Source of the DNA: Butyricicoccus intestinisimiae
GTDB taxonomy: Bacteria; Bacillota; Clostridia; Oscillospirales; Butyricicoccaceae
Direction of reading: 5' to 3'
Assembly: GCF_018918345.1 (NCBI RefSeq)
Contig: NZ_JAHLQI010000001.1
Span: 558,001-622,000 of the forward strand
Length of the DNA: 64,000 nucleotides
A program made the position numbers and the translations under genes. Numbering within the stretch: the first letter of the stretch is position 1; every line of letters begins with the position of its first letter. Below the pieces are notes generated by a model, which did not search any database, had not been told where the DNA came from, and saw only the letters and a program-made list of their open reading frames with translations. Positions 8,569-17,200 of this stretch are shown piece after piece.

Positions 8569-8597
8569 ATTGTATCACGGCACTATAATATTGTCTA
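8569..8597 (-). promoter_or_regulatory. Promoter of the YARHG/GTPase-like operon
   Basis: On the minus strand TAGACA (8597-8592) and TACAAT (8574-8569) are 17 bp apart, about 65 bp before the GTG start. No operator-like palindrome is obvious. Confidence 0.55.
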
Positions 8598-8730
8598 TGG
8601 TTCTAATTCTGAAAAAAGCGTGAACTTTCTGTCATCAAATCGTAATATGCAACGACTTCTGTTTCCATCGTGTGCATTTTTTAATCTTTTCGGTTTTTCC
8701 GCTGCGCATATATCTATTGCGCGGATTGTG

Positions 8731-8739
8731 TGCTATAAT
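8731..8739 (+). promoter_or_regulatory. Extended -10 promoter
   Basis: TGCTATAAT is a perfect extended -10 element 42 bp before the ATG at 8782. No good -35 box is visible, which is normal for extended -10 promoters. Confidence 0.5.
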
Positions 8740-8781
8740 AAACGAATGTTCGATTTGATTGTACGAAAGGAGCGCCGTTTT

Positions 8782-9438
8782 ATGAAAGAGCGTCAACGAT
8801 TGTTCGGCCGCATCAACGGCATTTTTGTCATGCTGTGTGTCCCGCTCAGCATCGCGCTTGCTGTATATTATTTATTTACTGTCAATCTACCGCACTGTCT
8901 GCTGTCTCTGCTGACTGTATTTTGGCTGACAGTTCCCTATTTGATTGGGCGCATCCATCCGTTTCGCCCGAGTCATTTGATGCTGTTCGCGTATTACGTT
9001 CTCATTCTGACTGCTTATATTTTGGGTCAGGTATTGTCCTGCAACATCCGTTATCCAATTTACAACCTTCTTGTGCACGGCTACGGCGGCTTGTTTTTCT
9101 GTCTGCTGGCGACTGCTATTTTCTGTTTTCACACCCAGACACGATACGGCGCAGTCAAGTATTTCTTTTGTTTGACGTTTTGCATCTGCTTTTCTCTTGC
9201 GGTCTTTGTTCTCTTGGAGCTTGGACAAATTTTCTGCTTTGCATATATCGCGCACACGCAGTATGTTTTGCAGACCTTTTTGCTGCATGTCTTATTTTGG
9301 CTTCTCGGCATTGCCGGATTCGTTATCCTGACGGCATGCAAGCGATTCAAACAAATTCATACCTATCCATTGTATACATACGAAGATTTTTGCGTGCTCA
9401 ACATCAAATCCTCCGTTGAAATTGTTTCGCGGCGCTGA
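8782..9438 (+). CDS. Polytopic membrane protein of unknown function
   Basis: A 218-residue protein made almost entirely of hydrophobic segments, about six predicted membrane helices (for example GIFVMLCVPLSIALAVYYLF near 14-33 and VLFWLLGIAGFVILTA near 175-190). The ATG at 8782 follows AAAGGAG at a good spacing. The longer in-frame extension to 8551 runs over the promoter and is not used. It is monocistronic, with its own promoter and terminator. I recognise no family. Confidence 0.75.
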   Translation: MKERQRLFGRINGIFVMLCVPLSIALAVYYLFTVNLPHCLLSLLTVFWLTVPYLIGRIHPFRPSHLMLFAYYVLILTAYILGQVLSCNIRYPIYNLLVHGYGGLFFCLLATAIFCFHTQTRYGAVKYFFCLTFCICFSLAVFVLLELGQIFCFAYIAHTQYVLQTFLLHVLFWLLGIAGFVILTACKRFKQIHTYPLYTYEDFCVLNIKSSVEIVSRR

Positions 9439-9444
9439 CAGCAC

Positions 9445-9482
9445 AAAGCCCAACCATTGACAGAAAATGGTTGGGCTTTTTT
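9445..9482. terminator. Bidirectional terminator
   Basis: AAGCCCAACCATT and AATGGTTGGGCTT form a 13-bp stem followed by a long T-run on the plus strand and preceded by A residues. It serves the plus-strand membrane protein and the convergent oxidoreductase gene. Confidence 0.9.
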
Positions 9483-9484
9483 GT

Positions 9485-10468
9485 TTACCACTGTTCCTTT
9501 GGATATTGCAGCTTCCAATCCTTTCGCAGTTTGGTCATGATGTCCATGACGTCCTTGGAATACGGCAGCTGCATCGCGGAAGCATCTGCGTTTTGCACGG
9601 CGTCCTCCATATCCGTCATTTCATAATAGAGTGCCTGTCTGCTTTCTCCGCAGGTGATTTCCGTTCGCTTGCCGGTCTCTGCATCAACAAATACCGCCCG
9701 ATCCGCTCTTGGAAATTCCATGATTTCAATATAGCCTGTTTCACAGCTAATCATGGCGCGTTTGGGCTGCTTGGAATGCATCGACAATGCAACGGCTGCC
9801 ATTTGACCGGATGGATTTTGCAGCAAAATCGCTGCCTGTTCGTCAGAGCCGGTCGGGGATGATTTCCACTGACTGATGATTTGATTTGGCTGTTCGTCCA
9901 TAAAGCTGCGCACGACAGACAGCGCATACACGCCGATATCCAGCATCGCACCGCCAGCCAGATTCAAATTGAAAAAGCGATTTTCCATGTTGTATTCTTT
10001 GAAGCTGCCAAAGTTTACTGTAATCATTTGGACTTTTCCAAATTCTCCGCCGCGAACCATATCCCACAGCTTTTTGTACAGCGGCATATGCCAAATTGTC
10101 ATCGCTTCTGCCAAAATCAAATGATTTTGCTCGGCAAGCTGTATCATTTCATCCAGTTCTCGGCTGTTCAGCGTGATAGACTTTTCCACAAGCAGATGCT
10201 TGCCATGTTCCAGTGCCTGTTTCATAAACGCATAATGTGTGTTGTGCGGGCTGGTGATATAAATAATATCTACCTGTTCATCCGTGAACATGTCATCTAT
10301 GCAGTCGTAAACCTTGTGGACACCGTATGTTTCAGCGAATTTCACGGCTTTTTCATGCGTGCGATTGCCGACGGCATACAGGGATTTTCCCATTTTTTGC
10401 AATGCTTGCGCCATCTCATTGGCAATGACGCCTATTCCGAGAACAGCCCAATTGAGAGAGTGATTCAT
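9485..10468 (-). CDS. Gfo/Idh/MocA-family oxidoreductase
   Basis: An NAD(P)-dependent oxidoreductase of 327 residues. The N-terminal Rossmann fold has VLGIGVIANEMAQAL. The family's active-site motif appears as EKSITLN near residue 93, with the lysine that in the family contacts cofactor and substrate. The C-terminal domain begins around 125, with the usual GGAMLDIGVYALS. The start at 10468 has AAAGGAGAA upstream; an earlier start at 10540 would overlap the activator gene by about 50 bp. It is the last gene of the dehydratase operon, though its substrate, perhaps a sugar derivative, may be unrelated to it. Confidence 0.88.
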   Translation of the reverse strand: MNHSLNWAVLGIGVIANEMAQALQKMGKSLYAVGNRTHEKAVKFAETYGVHKVYDCIDDMFTDEQVDIIYITSPHNTHYAFMKQALEHGKHLLVEKSITLNSRELDEMIQLAEQNHLILAEAMTIWHMPLYKKLWDMVRGGEFGKVQMITVNFGSFKEYNMENRFFNLNLAGGAMLDIGVYALSVVRSFMDEQPNQIISQWKSSPTGSDEQAAILLQNPSGQMAAVALSMHSKQPKRAMISCETGYIEIMEFPRADRAVFVDAETGKRTEITCGESRQALYYEMTDMEDAVQNADASAMQLPYSKDVMDIMTKLRKDWKLQYPKEQW

Positions 10469-10490
10469 AAACAGTTCTCCTTTTGATGAT

Positions 10491-11264
10491 CTATTTCTGC
10501 AAGTTTGCGGCGAACAGTGCGGCGCCGATAGCACCGGCATATCGATTGAGCGGGGAAGTATAAACCGTTCGTTTTAATTTTTCTCCCAGTGCTCGTTGAA
10601 TGTATTCGCACTCACACAGACCGCCAGTTAGGCAGACCATATTGGTTCCAAGTTCTAATTTGGCGCATTGTCCGGCGACTTTATCAACAATAGAATCGAC
10701 AATGCCATATGCGATATTTTCCTTCGATTCACCTTTTCCAATCAAGCTAATCACTTCGGATTCTGCAAATACTGTACACATAGAACTAATTGTTATACCG
10801 CTTCCGCGTTCTGCGAGTGCACATAAATCGTTAGGGCGAAGGGAGAGAGAATTTGCCATAACCTCTAAAAATCGCCCTGTGCCAGCGGAACATTTATCAT
10901 TCATAATAAAATGCTCGACTCTGCCATCTTGTGTGAGAATTACTTTTGTGTCTTGCCCGCCAATATCAATGACGACTAGATTATCATTGTGATGCAGCCA
11001 GACCGCACCTTTGGCATGACAGCTGATTTCTGTCACCGTCTTATCTGCATACGAAACAGAATTTCGTCCATATCCTGTGGCAACCCAAGGACTTGTTTTT
11101 CCATCAAAGCCTTGCGCCTGTACAAGATCGAGCATTTCTTGTGCGATTTCTATGCTGCTCCAACCGGTTGGTTTGACAGCATGATATACTAATTCTTGAT
11201 TGGTATCTAATACAGCGACCTTGGCACTGGTAGAACCAATATCAATTCCGATAGAATACTGCAT
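10491..11264 (-). CDS. 2-hydroxyacyl-CoA dehydratase-type activator ATPase (HgdC/YjiL-like)
   Basis: An ATP-driven electron donor that reduces a partner [4Fe-4S] protein (family knowledge). The 257 residues show the ASKHA ATPase fold: phosphate-1 loop GIDIGSTSAKVAV at 5-17, phosphate-2 VIDIGGQDTKVI near 95, and the adenosine region LTGGLCECEYIQ near 212. The two cysteines that bridge a [4Fe-4S] cluster at the dimer interface are in NDKCSAGTGRF and SSMCTVFAES. It lies 9 bp downstream of the DUF3343 gene and two genes after the cluster-bearing partner, so the pair is almost certainly functional together. Confidence 0.92.
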   Translation of the reverse strand: MQYSIGIDIGSTSAKVAVLDTNQELVYHAVKPTGWSSIEIAQEMLDLVQAQGFDGKTSPWVATGYGRNSVSYADKTVTEISCHAKGAVWLHHNDNLVVIDIGGQDTKVILTQDGRVEHFIMNDKCSAGTGRFLEVMANSLSLRPNDLCALAERGSGITISSMCTVFAESEVISLIGKGESKENIAYGIVDSIVDKVAGQCAKLELGTNMVCLTGGLCECEYIQRALGEKLKRTVYTSPLNRYAGAIGAALFAANLQK

Positions 11265-11273
11265 CTCTTTCTC

Positions 11274-11549
11274 CTAGCAAAAACGATTTCTTTTTGGATT
11301 GATTTGATTTTCCAAAGGAACAATGGCGTGATACGCAGCATGATTTTTTTCTATGCATTGCTTGGCGCGTTCTAAATCTTCCGGTTTTAATAAGATAGAC
11401 ATGCCGCAGCCCAATTCTCCTTGTATGCATCTGGGAGCAGGCGAGATGCGAGACGGGATATTTTCTGCCCGCAGATAGCTTTGCAGCTCCATACCTTGCG
11501 TGTAGTTTTCAAACAGAATATAATAATTAATCTGTTTTTGTTTTTCCAT
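11274..11549 (-). CDS. DUF3343-family small protein
   Basis: A 91-residue protein whose pattern fits DUF3343, small proteins often found beside HgdC/HgdB-type genes. Visible signs are YYILFENYTQGMELQ at the start, APRCIQGELGCGMSILL in the middle and KNHAAYHAIVPL at the end. The CGMS stretch is typical. A role in sulfur or selenium transfer has been proposed for the family but is not shown. The ATG at 11549 has AAGGAA nine bases upstream; an ATG six bases earlier is also possible. Confidence 0.75.
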   Translation of the reverse strand: MEKQKQINYYILFENYTQGMELQSYLRAENIPSRISPAPRCIQGELGCGMSILLKPEDLERAKQCIEKNHAAYHAIVPLENQINPKRNRFC

Positions 11550-11611
11550 AATCATTCGTTCCTTATAGATGGGATTGACCTGCCATTTCTGACAGGTCAA
11601 TAGAGATGGAT

Positions 11612-12883
11612 TTATCCGAGCATTTCCACAAATGCTTCAATTCTTGTGCGCAGCTGTTCTGCATCGGCATCATCATAGTCCGTCTCGATGCCAAGAACCG
11701 GAATACCAGCTTCCTTGAGTGCTGCCTCTACCGTATATCCTTCCGTGTCATACAGACAACAGAACTTCAGATTGACGTCAATGACGCCGTCTACATGATA
11801 TTCCTTTGCCAGACGGAGAATATCATCAATTCTGCCGGTGTTCGGCGTGAAGCAAGCACAGTTGATGCCCATATAGCGTTCAGCCAAAGCCCGATACTGT
11901 TCTTCCAAAGTTTCTTTGCTTTCGTCGACCAGCCGTTCAAAATATCGCGTGCCTGTGCAGGTCTCTTCACATACGACAGCGGCACCGCTGGTTTCGATAA
12001 TATGATGTAGCTTCCAGTTTGGAATGGCCATCGGTGTTCCGGTTACCATAATACGCTTGGTTCCGGCAGGGAAGACGGAAACACCGTCTGCAATGCGCTG
12101 TTCCAATTCATCTGCCAGACGATTTGCCATCTGTGCACAGCGAACCGGATCATCAAAAAAGGCAATCTGCATCATGAGCAGAGCATCCTTGCCGCTGATG
12201 GGAAGTTTTTCTGCTTTTCGTGCTTCATATACACGAGCGAGTGCCTTGCGCTTTTCATTGACGATATGAATCGCATGGTTGAGATTTTCCGGCTCAATAG
12301 TGTTGCCGGTCATCTTTTCTACAACGGCAGCAAAATCTGCAATTTCTTCTGCCCATTTTTTGATGTCCTTTTCGCGCTTCATCTGCGGCATGTCCATGAC
12401 ATGCATCGGAACATCTTTGCCGAGAATTTCCCATGCTTTTTTCTTGCCATCGCAAGTGGTCTCACCAACATACATATCTGCAATGCGGAAGAAGGGGCAA
12501 GTGCGATCCAGTCGAGCACCGACAGATGCCTTAATCAGCGGACATGTGCTCTTTGGAAGCACCTTTTCACCGCCGGATACCCAGAACTGCGAACCGCCGC
12601 ACAGACCGGTAACAATACCGTTTGCCGCGAGAACAACCTCATCCGGCACATATACACAGAACGTACCAAATACCTTCTGTCCCTTTTTCTGTGCTTCAAT
12701 CAGCTCCGCAGGACGAATGCCGTGAATATCTGCCACAACCATATCCCAGAAATCCATCGCTGCCGGACGGTTTTCCTGAGACAGATATACATCTCCGAAG
12801 GCCGTTGGCAGCACCTGACATAGTGCGTCATGATTTTCCAAATCCATACCGAGTTCTTTCCACATTTCAACGTAATTTGCCAT
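11612..12883 (-). CDS. HgdB-like double-cubane cluster protein (YjiM-like)
   Basis: A 423-residue member of the 2-hydroxyacyl-CoA dehydratase D-component superfamily. It is a single subunit with no alpha partner in the operon, which points to the double-cubane-cluster group (YjiM type) rather than a classical two-subunit dehydratase. Candidate cluster cysteines are in GTFCVYVPDE, GLCGGSQF, STCPLIKAS, TTCDGKKKAWE, INCACFTPN and LKFCCLYDTEG. Family members are reduced by the HgdC-type ATPase and reduce small molecules; the physiological substrate is not established. First gene of the operon, with AAAGGAGAG upstream of the ATG. Confidence 0.88.
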   Translation of the reverse strand: MANYVEMWKELGMDLENHDALCQVLPTAFGDVYLSQENRPAAMDFWDMVVADIHGIRPAELIEAQKKGQKVFGTFCVYVPDEVVLAANGIVTGLCGGSQFWVSGGEKVLPKSTCPLIKASVGARLDRTCPFFRIADMYVGETTCDGKKKAWEILGKDVPMHVMDMPQMKREKDIKKWAEEIADFAAVVEKMTGNTIEPENLNHAIHIVNEKRKALARVYEARKAEKLPISGKDALLMMQIAFFDDPVRCAQMANRLADELEQRIADGVSVFPAGTKRIMVTGTPMAIPNWKLHHIIETSGAAVVCEETCTGTRYFERLVDESKETLEEQYRALAERYMGINCACFTPNTGRIDDILRLAKEYHVDGVIDVNLKFCCLYDTEGYTVEAALKEAGIPVLGIETDYDDADAEQLRTRIEAFVEMLG

Positions 12884-12906
12884 GCTTATCTCTCCTTTGA
12901 AACAAA

Positions 12907-12939
12907 GAGAACCCGCATTCCCAAAGAATACGAGTTCTC
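12907..12939 (-). promoter_or_regulatory. Leader hairpin before the dehydratase-like operon
   Basis: In the minus-strand transcript two 14-base arms pair with only two G-U wobbles around the loop TTTGG. It lies between the promoter and the ribosome binding site and is followed by a U-rich stretch (TCTTTGTTT). It could be an attenuator or an mRNA-stability element. Confidence 0.45.
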
Positions 12940-12961
12940 AAGTAGTCACTTCTTCGTTCTT

Positions 12962-12990
12962 ATCATAACATAGGGAATGAAAGATGTCAA
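12962..12990 (-). promoter_or_regulatory. Promoter of the dehydratase-like operon
   Basis: A perfect TTGACA (12990-12985), a 17-bp spacer and TATGAT (12967-12962) on the minus strand, about 80 bp before the first start codon. Confidence 0.75.
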
Positions 12991-13018
12991 TTCTTGTCAG
13001 ATGGTTTTGATGCTTTTA

Positions 13019-13216
13019 TTATACCGGAAAAAAGGGAAGTTCTTTCACTTCCTCACCATCAACAGGCACAGGAAAATTGAACACGATCTTCTTTATCCAG
13101 CTTCCGTCTTTCCTTTTCTCCGGGAACATCTCAATTCGCTCGATAAAGGCTTTCATAAACTCTTTCTGTTCCGCTTCTGTTGTGGAATGGTAGACTTCAT
13201 CAAATGCCAGCAACAA
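13019..13216 (-). pseudogene. C-terminal fragment of a large serine recombinase
   Basis: The 65 codons read through to a stop and match the extreme C-terminus of transposon-type serine recombinases (FMKAFIERIEMFPEKRKDGS, then VFNFPVPVDGEE). The intact recombinase at 24343-26034 ends with the matching region (KSFISRIELFSEKQKDGRWV, then HFHFPVYY). No catalytic domain is present here. It is a relic of an earlier insertion between the dehydratase operon and the polyferredoxin gene. Confidence 0.75.
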
Positions 13217-13276
13217 GCGATAGACATTATTTTTGCAGTAGTAATAATACCGTTCATAGAAACCTCCTAGTTGTTA

Positions 13277-14095
13277 TTACAATGCTTTTTTTGGACAGGC
13301 TTTGACGCATTCCATGCAGAGAATGCATTCTGTTCCGTTTTTTCGTTTTCTTGTATTGTCTGTGACGTCTACATCCATCGGACAGACCTGTCTGCATTTT
13401 CCGCAGGATACGCATTTTTCTTTGTCGCATGTCACGCGAATCAACGAAAAATAACTCATCGGTTTGAGAAACACGGTAATCGGACAAATATATTTGCAAA
13501 ACGCCCGATTATCGTGCAATGCAAACGCCAGCGCAATGCCGACAGCATAATATGCGATATTTCCGGCGATAAACAGCCAAAACATGATGCGTTCGAGATT
13601 TCCGACATGACAGAGAAACAGACCCGCGACCAAAAGCAGCGAGGCGATAAACGTCAGATAGCGAACAAACCCGAGCTTTTTTCGCGGTGCGTGCGGCTGC
13701 CGAAACGGCAAAAAATCCAGCACCATCGCTGTCCAGCAGGCATAGCCGCACCAGCCTCTGCCGAAAAGCAACGGTCCGAAAATTTTGGCAACGGCATAGT
13801 GGATGGTTGCGGCTTCAAAGACACCGGTAAACAAATAATACCAGAAGCCTTCTATTTGCATGTTTTCCTGACAAATCAGCCCCAGATATACCAGCATATA
13901 CGTGCCAATGAGCAGCTGCGAAACGCGCCGCGCGTGGGGATGCCGCCGCGCAAATAAAAGCAGGGCAATCGCCAGCGATGTGCCGATGTAGCTGAAATTC
14001 AAAAGATAAAATAAATTGTCCTTGGCTTGCCAGAGCACCACCGCAACGGTCTCAAAGATGAGCCAAAGTAAAATAGGAAAAACTGTCTTTTTCAT
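13277..14095 (-). CDS. Membrane-bound 4Fe-4S polyferredoxin (NapH/NosR-like)
   Basis: A 272-residue integral membrane electron carrier. Five or so hydrophobic segments lie between residues 5 and 190. The motif GRGWCGYACWTA (near 113) and FCKYICPITVF (near 200) are the cysteine motifs typical of NapH/NosR-type proteins. The C-terminus carries two 4Fe-4S ferredoxin motifs, CVSCGKCRQVCP and CILCMECVKACP. GAGG lies eight bases before the ATG. It stands alone, so its redox partner is unknown. Confidence 0.87.
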   Translation of the reverse strand: MKKTVFPILLWLIFETVAVVLWQAKDNLFYLLNFSYIGTSLAIALLLFARRHPHARRVSQLLIGTYMLVYLGLICQENMQIEGFWYYLFTGVFEAATIHYAVAKIFGPLLFGRGWCGYACWTAMVLDFLPFRQPHAPRKKLGFVRYLTFIASLLLVAGLFLCHVGNLERIMFWLFIAGNIAYYAVGIALAFALHDNRAFCKYICPITVFLKPMSYFSLIRVTCDKEKCVSCGKCRQVCPMDVDVTDNTRKRKNGTECILCMECVKACPKKAL

Positions 14096-14141
14096 GAAAA
14101 AACCTCAGATGCAGCATCACATATGTTCCCGCACGGGAAAA

Positions 14142-14193
14142 CCGGACTTTCCGCAAGGCTTTCCTGATGATAGCAGCCTCGCAAAAAGTCCGG
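14142..14193. repeat. Structured repeat, copy 1 (hairpin downstream of the BspA-like gene)
   Basis: CCGGACTTT and AAAGTCCGG close a long imperfect hairpin that also pairs GCAAGGCT with AGCCTCGC. It lies in about 125 bp that are roughly 80% identical to 24258-24372. It could act as a terminator for the BspA-like gene or be the end of a mobile element. Confidence 0.7.
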
Positions 14194-14270
14194 AAATCCG
14201 CCGCTTTTTGGCATTTATTTTTTTGACAGCAGACAGACCGCCTCCGCGCGGGTCAGGGAGCTGTCAGTCG

Positions 14271-17200
14271 TTACTTCTGCGTCACCTTGCCATTCTCATA
14301 CAGCCACTTGGTGACATTGCCCTTGGAATCCGTCACACGGATATAGAACTTGGTAATTTCCGTGTCGCTGGTAAAGCTCGTGCCGGTGAGATAATGTTTT
14401 CCATCGTCGGAATACTCCACCTTATCAATATCCACGCCGGTACCGGTTGCGGTGATGCGTGCCTCCCACGTTGTGGTCGTCGGGCGGTTCCACCACCACC
14501 AGCCGCCACCGCCGGAGGTGCGCTTGGTTACGGTCGCGCTGACCGAAACGCTGGCATTGTCCGGATCCAGTGCGCCGCAAACCGTGCACGCACCGTTTTC
14601 ATAGGTGCAGTCGCCGGTCTCGGTCGCGCCGCAGATCGTGCAGGTTCTTGTGTGCTTGCCATCTTCCGCAGGCGTCCACTTGCCGAAGCTGTGCTCCGTG
14701 GATTCCATTGCGTCATACAGCTTCACATCCGCGTTCGTGTCCGACTTGGAAATCGACAGGTCTGTTCCGTCACCGACGAGATACCAGTTGGTCACCTTGG
14801 TGCTCGGACGGCCCCACCAGCCCCAGCCGGAGCTTGTCTTTTCTTCCGTCTTCGTGTAGAACTTCGCGTCATACTTCCAAACATACGCCGTGTCACGCAG
14901 AACCAGCTTGCCGTTGTCAAAGGACAGGTACTTGCCGTCGGCATTCTGAATCGACCAGCCCGCCTTGTCATCTACCCACGCGAAGGTAAACGTGCCGTAG
15001 CTCTTGCCGTGGATGCGCATTTCGTGCGCGCCGTTGGAAATCTTCACTTCCTTGCCGCCCTTGCAGATCTTCGGCTTTTCCTTGCAGATGACATTTGCGT
15101 TCAGCAGCGGGGTATTTTCCTCGCCAATGTTCTTCTTCAGCGCATCCCAATCCTCCTGTGTGCCGCCGTAATATACGGTTGCCAGAGCTTCACAATCATA
15201 AAAAGCACGATCTCCAATGCTCGTCACACTCTTTGGAATGGTTACTTCCGTCAGGTTGTTGCAACCCTGAAAAGCACCCACTCCAATGCTCGTCACACCT
15301 TCCGGAATCGTCACTTCCGTCAGGCTGCTGCAATACGCAAAAGCAAATTCTCTAATGCTCGTCACACCTTCCGAAATCGTTGCTTCCGTCAGGCTGCTGC
15401 AACTATCAAAAGCACCATCTCCAATGCTCGTCACACTCTTTGGAATCGTCACTTCCGTCAGGCTTCTGTAATACGCAAAAGCATTATCTCCAATCTCCGT
15501 TACCGGCTTCCCGCCCAGCTCGGCGGGAATGTCCACCTTGCTGTCCGAGCCGAAGTAACGAACAAGGGTCGCCGCGTCATCCGAAGCTTGATAAACCATA
15601 TCGCCGGACAGATTGCATTCGTATAGCCTAAAACAAGCCTCTCTTGGGTTTAACTCCTCATTACCTTTTTGGATAGCAATATTCGCCCATTCGTTCTCTG
15701 TGCCTTCATAACATATAAATCGAATCAAGTTCGAAGTTGCATTCTGGAAAGCATCCTCTCCAATTGCCTTGATGGTTTTCGGGATATAGATATTAACTAT
15801 ATTTTTATATCCTTCAAACGCCTTCTCGCCAATTGCCGTGACCGGCTTGCCGCCCAGCTCCGACGGGATGACAATGTTCTTCGCCGAACCGGTGTAGCCG
15901 GTAATCGTCGCTTCGTCACCCGTTACGGTGTACTCGAAGCCGTTGGACTCCTGAATGGCGCAGATGACATTTGCGCTCAGCAGCGGGTCATTATCACTGC
16001 CTATGTTCTTCTTCAGCGCATCCCAATCCTTCTGTGTGCCGCCGTAATATACGGTTGCCAAAGCTTCACACTCGGAAAAAGCAAAGGATTCAATGCTCGT
16101 CACACTCTTTGGAATCGTTACTTCCGTCAGGCTGCCGCAACTCTGAAAAGCACTCTCTCCAATGCTCGTCACACCTTCCGGAATGATTGCTTTTGTCAGG
16201 CTGCCGCAACTCCGAAAAGCAAACGCTCTAATGCTCGTCACACTCTTTGGAATCGTCACTTCCGGCAGGCTGCTGTAATACGCAAAAGCCCATTCTCCAA
16301 TCTCCGTTACCGGCTTCCCGCCCAGCTCGGCGGGAATGTCCACCTTGCTGTCCGAGCCGAAGTAACGAACAAGGGTCGCCGCGTCATCCGAAGCCTGATA
16401 AACCATATCGCCGGACAGATTGCATTCGTATAGCCTAAACCAAGCCACATCGTCAAACTCTCTTGGGTTTAACTCCTCATTACCTTTTTGGATAGCAATA
16501 TTCGCCCATTCGTTCTCTGTGCCTTCATAACATATAAATCGAATCAAGTTCGAAGTTGCATTCTGGAAAGCATCCTCTCCAATTGCCTTGATGGTTTTCG
16601 GGATATAGATATTAACCATATTTTTATATCCTTCAAACGCCTTATCCGCAATTGCCGTGACCGGCTTGCCGCCCAGCTCCGACGGGATGACAATGTTCTT
16701 CGCCGAACCAGTGTAGCCGGTAATCGTCGCTTCGTCACCCGTTACGGTGTATGCAAAGCCGTTGGACTCCTGAATGGCGCAGATGATATTTGCGTTCAGC
16801 AGCGGGGTATTTTCCTCGCCAATGTTCTTCTCCAGCGCATCCCAATCCTCCTGTGTGCCGCCGTAATATACGGTTGCCAAAGCTCCACAATCATAAAAAG
16901 CCATCTCTCCAATGCTCGTCACACTCTTTGGAATGGTTACTTCCGTCAGGCTGCTGCAAAAACCAAAAGCACCAACTCCAATCTCCGTTACCGGTTTACC
17001 GCCCAGCTCGGCGGGAATGTCCACCTTGCTGTCCGCGCCGAAGTAACGAACAAGAGTCGCCGCGTTATCCGAAGCCTGATAAACCATATCGCCGGACAGA
17101 TTGCATTCGTATGGCCTAGCCGAAGGAGGATCACCCTCCAAATACTTTGGGTCTAACTGCTCATTACCTTTTTGGATAGCGATATTCGCCCATTCGTTCT

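Noticed and set aside
14016-15626. A 536-codon plus-strand open frame antisense to the BspA-like gene
   Set aside because: It mirrors the repeats of the LRR gene, has no ribosome binding site and reads as low-complexity arginine-rich repeats. The minus-strand frame has a signal peptide and clear LRR motifs.
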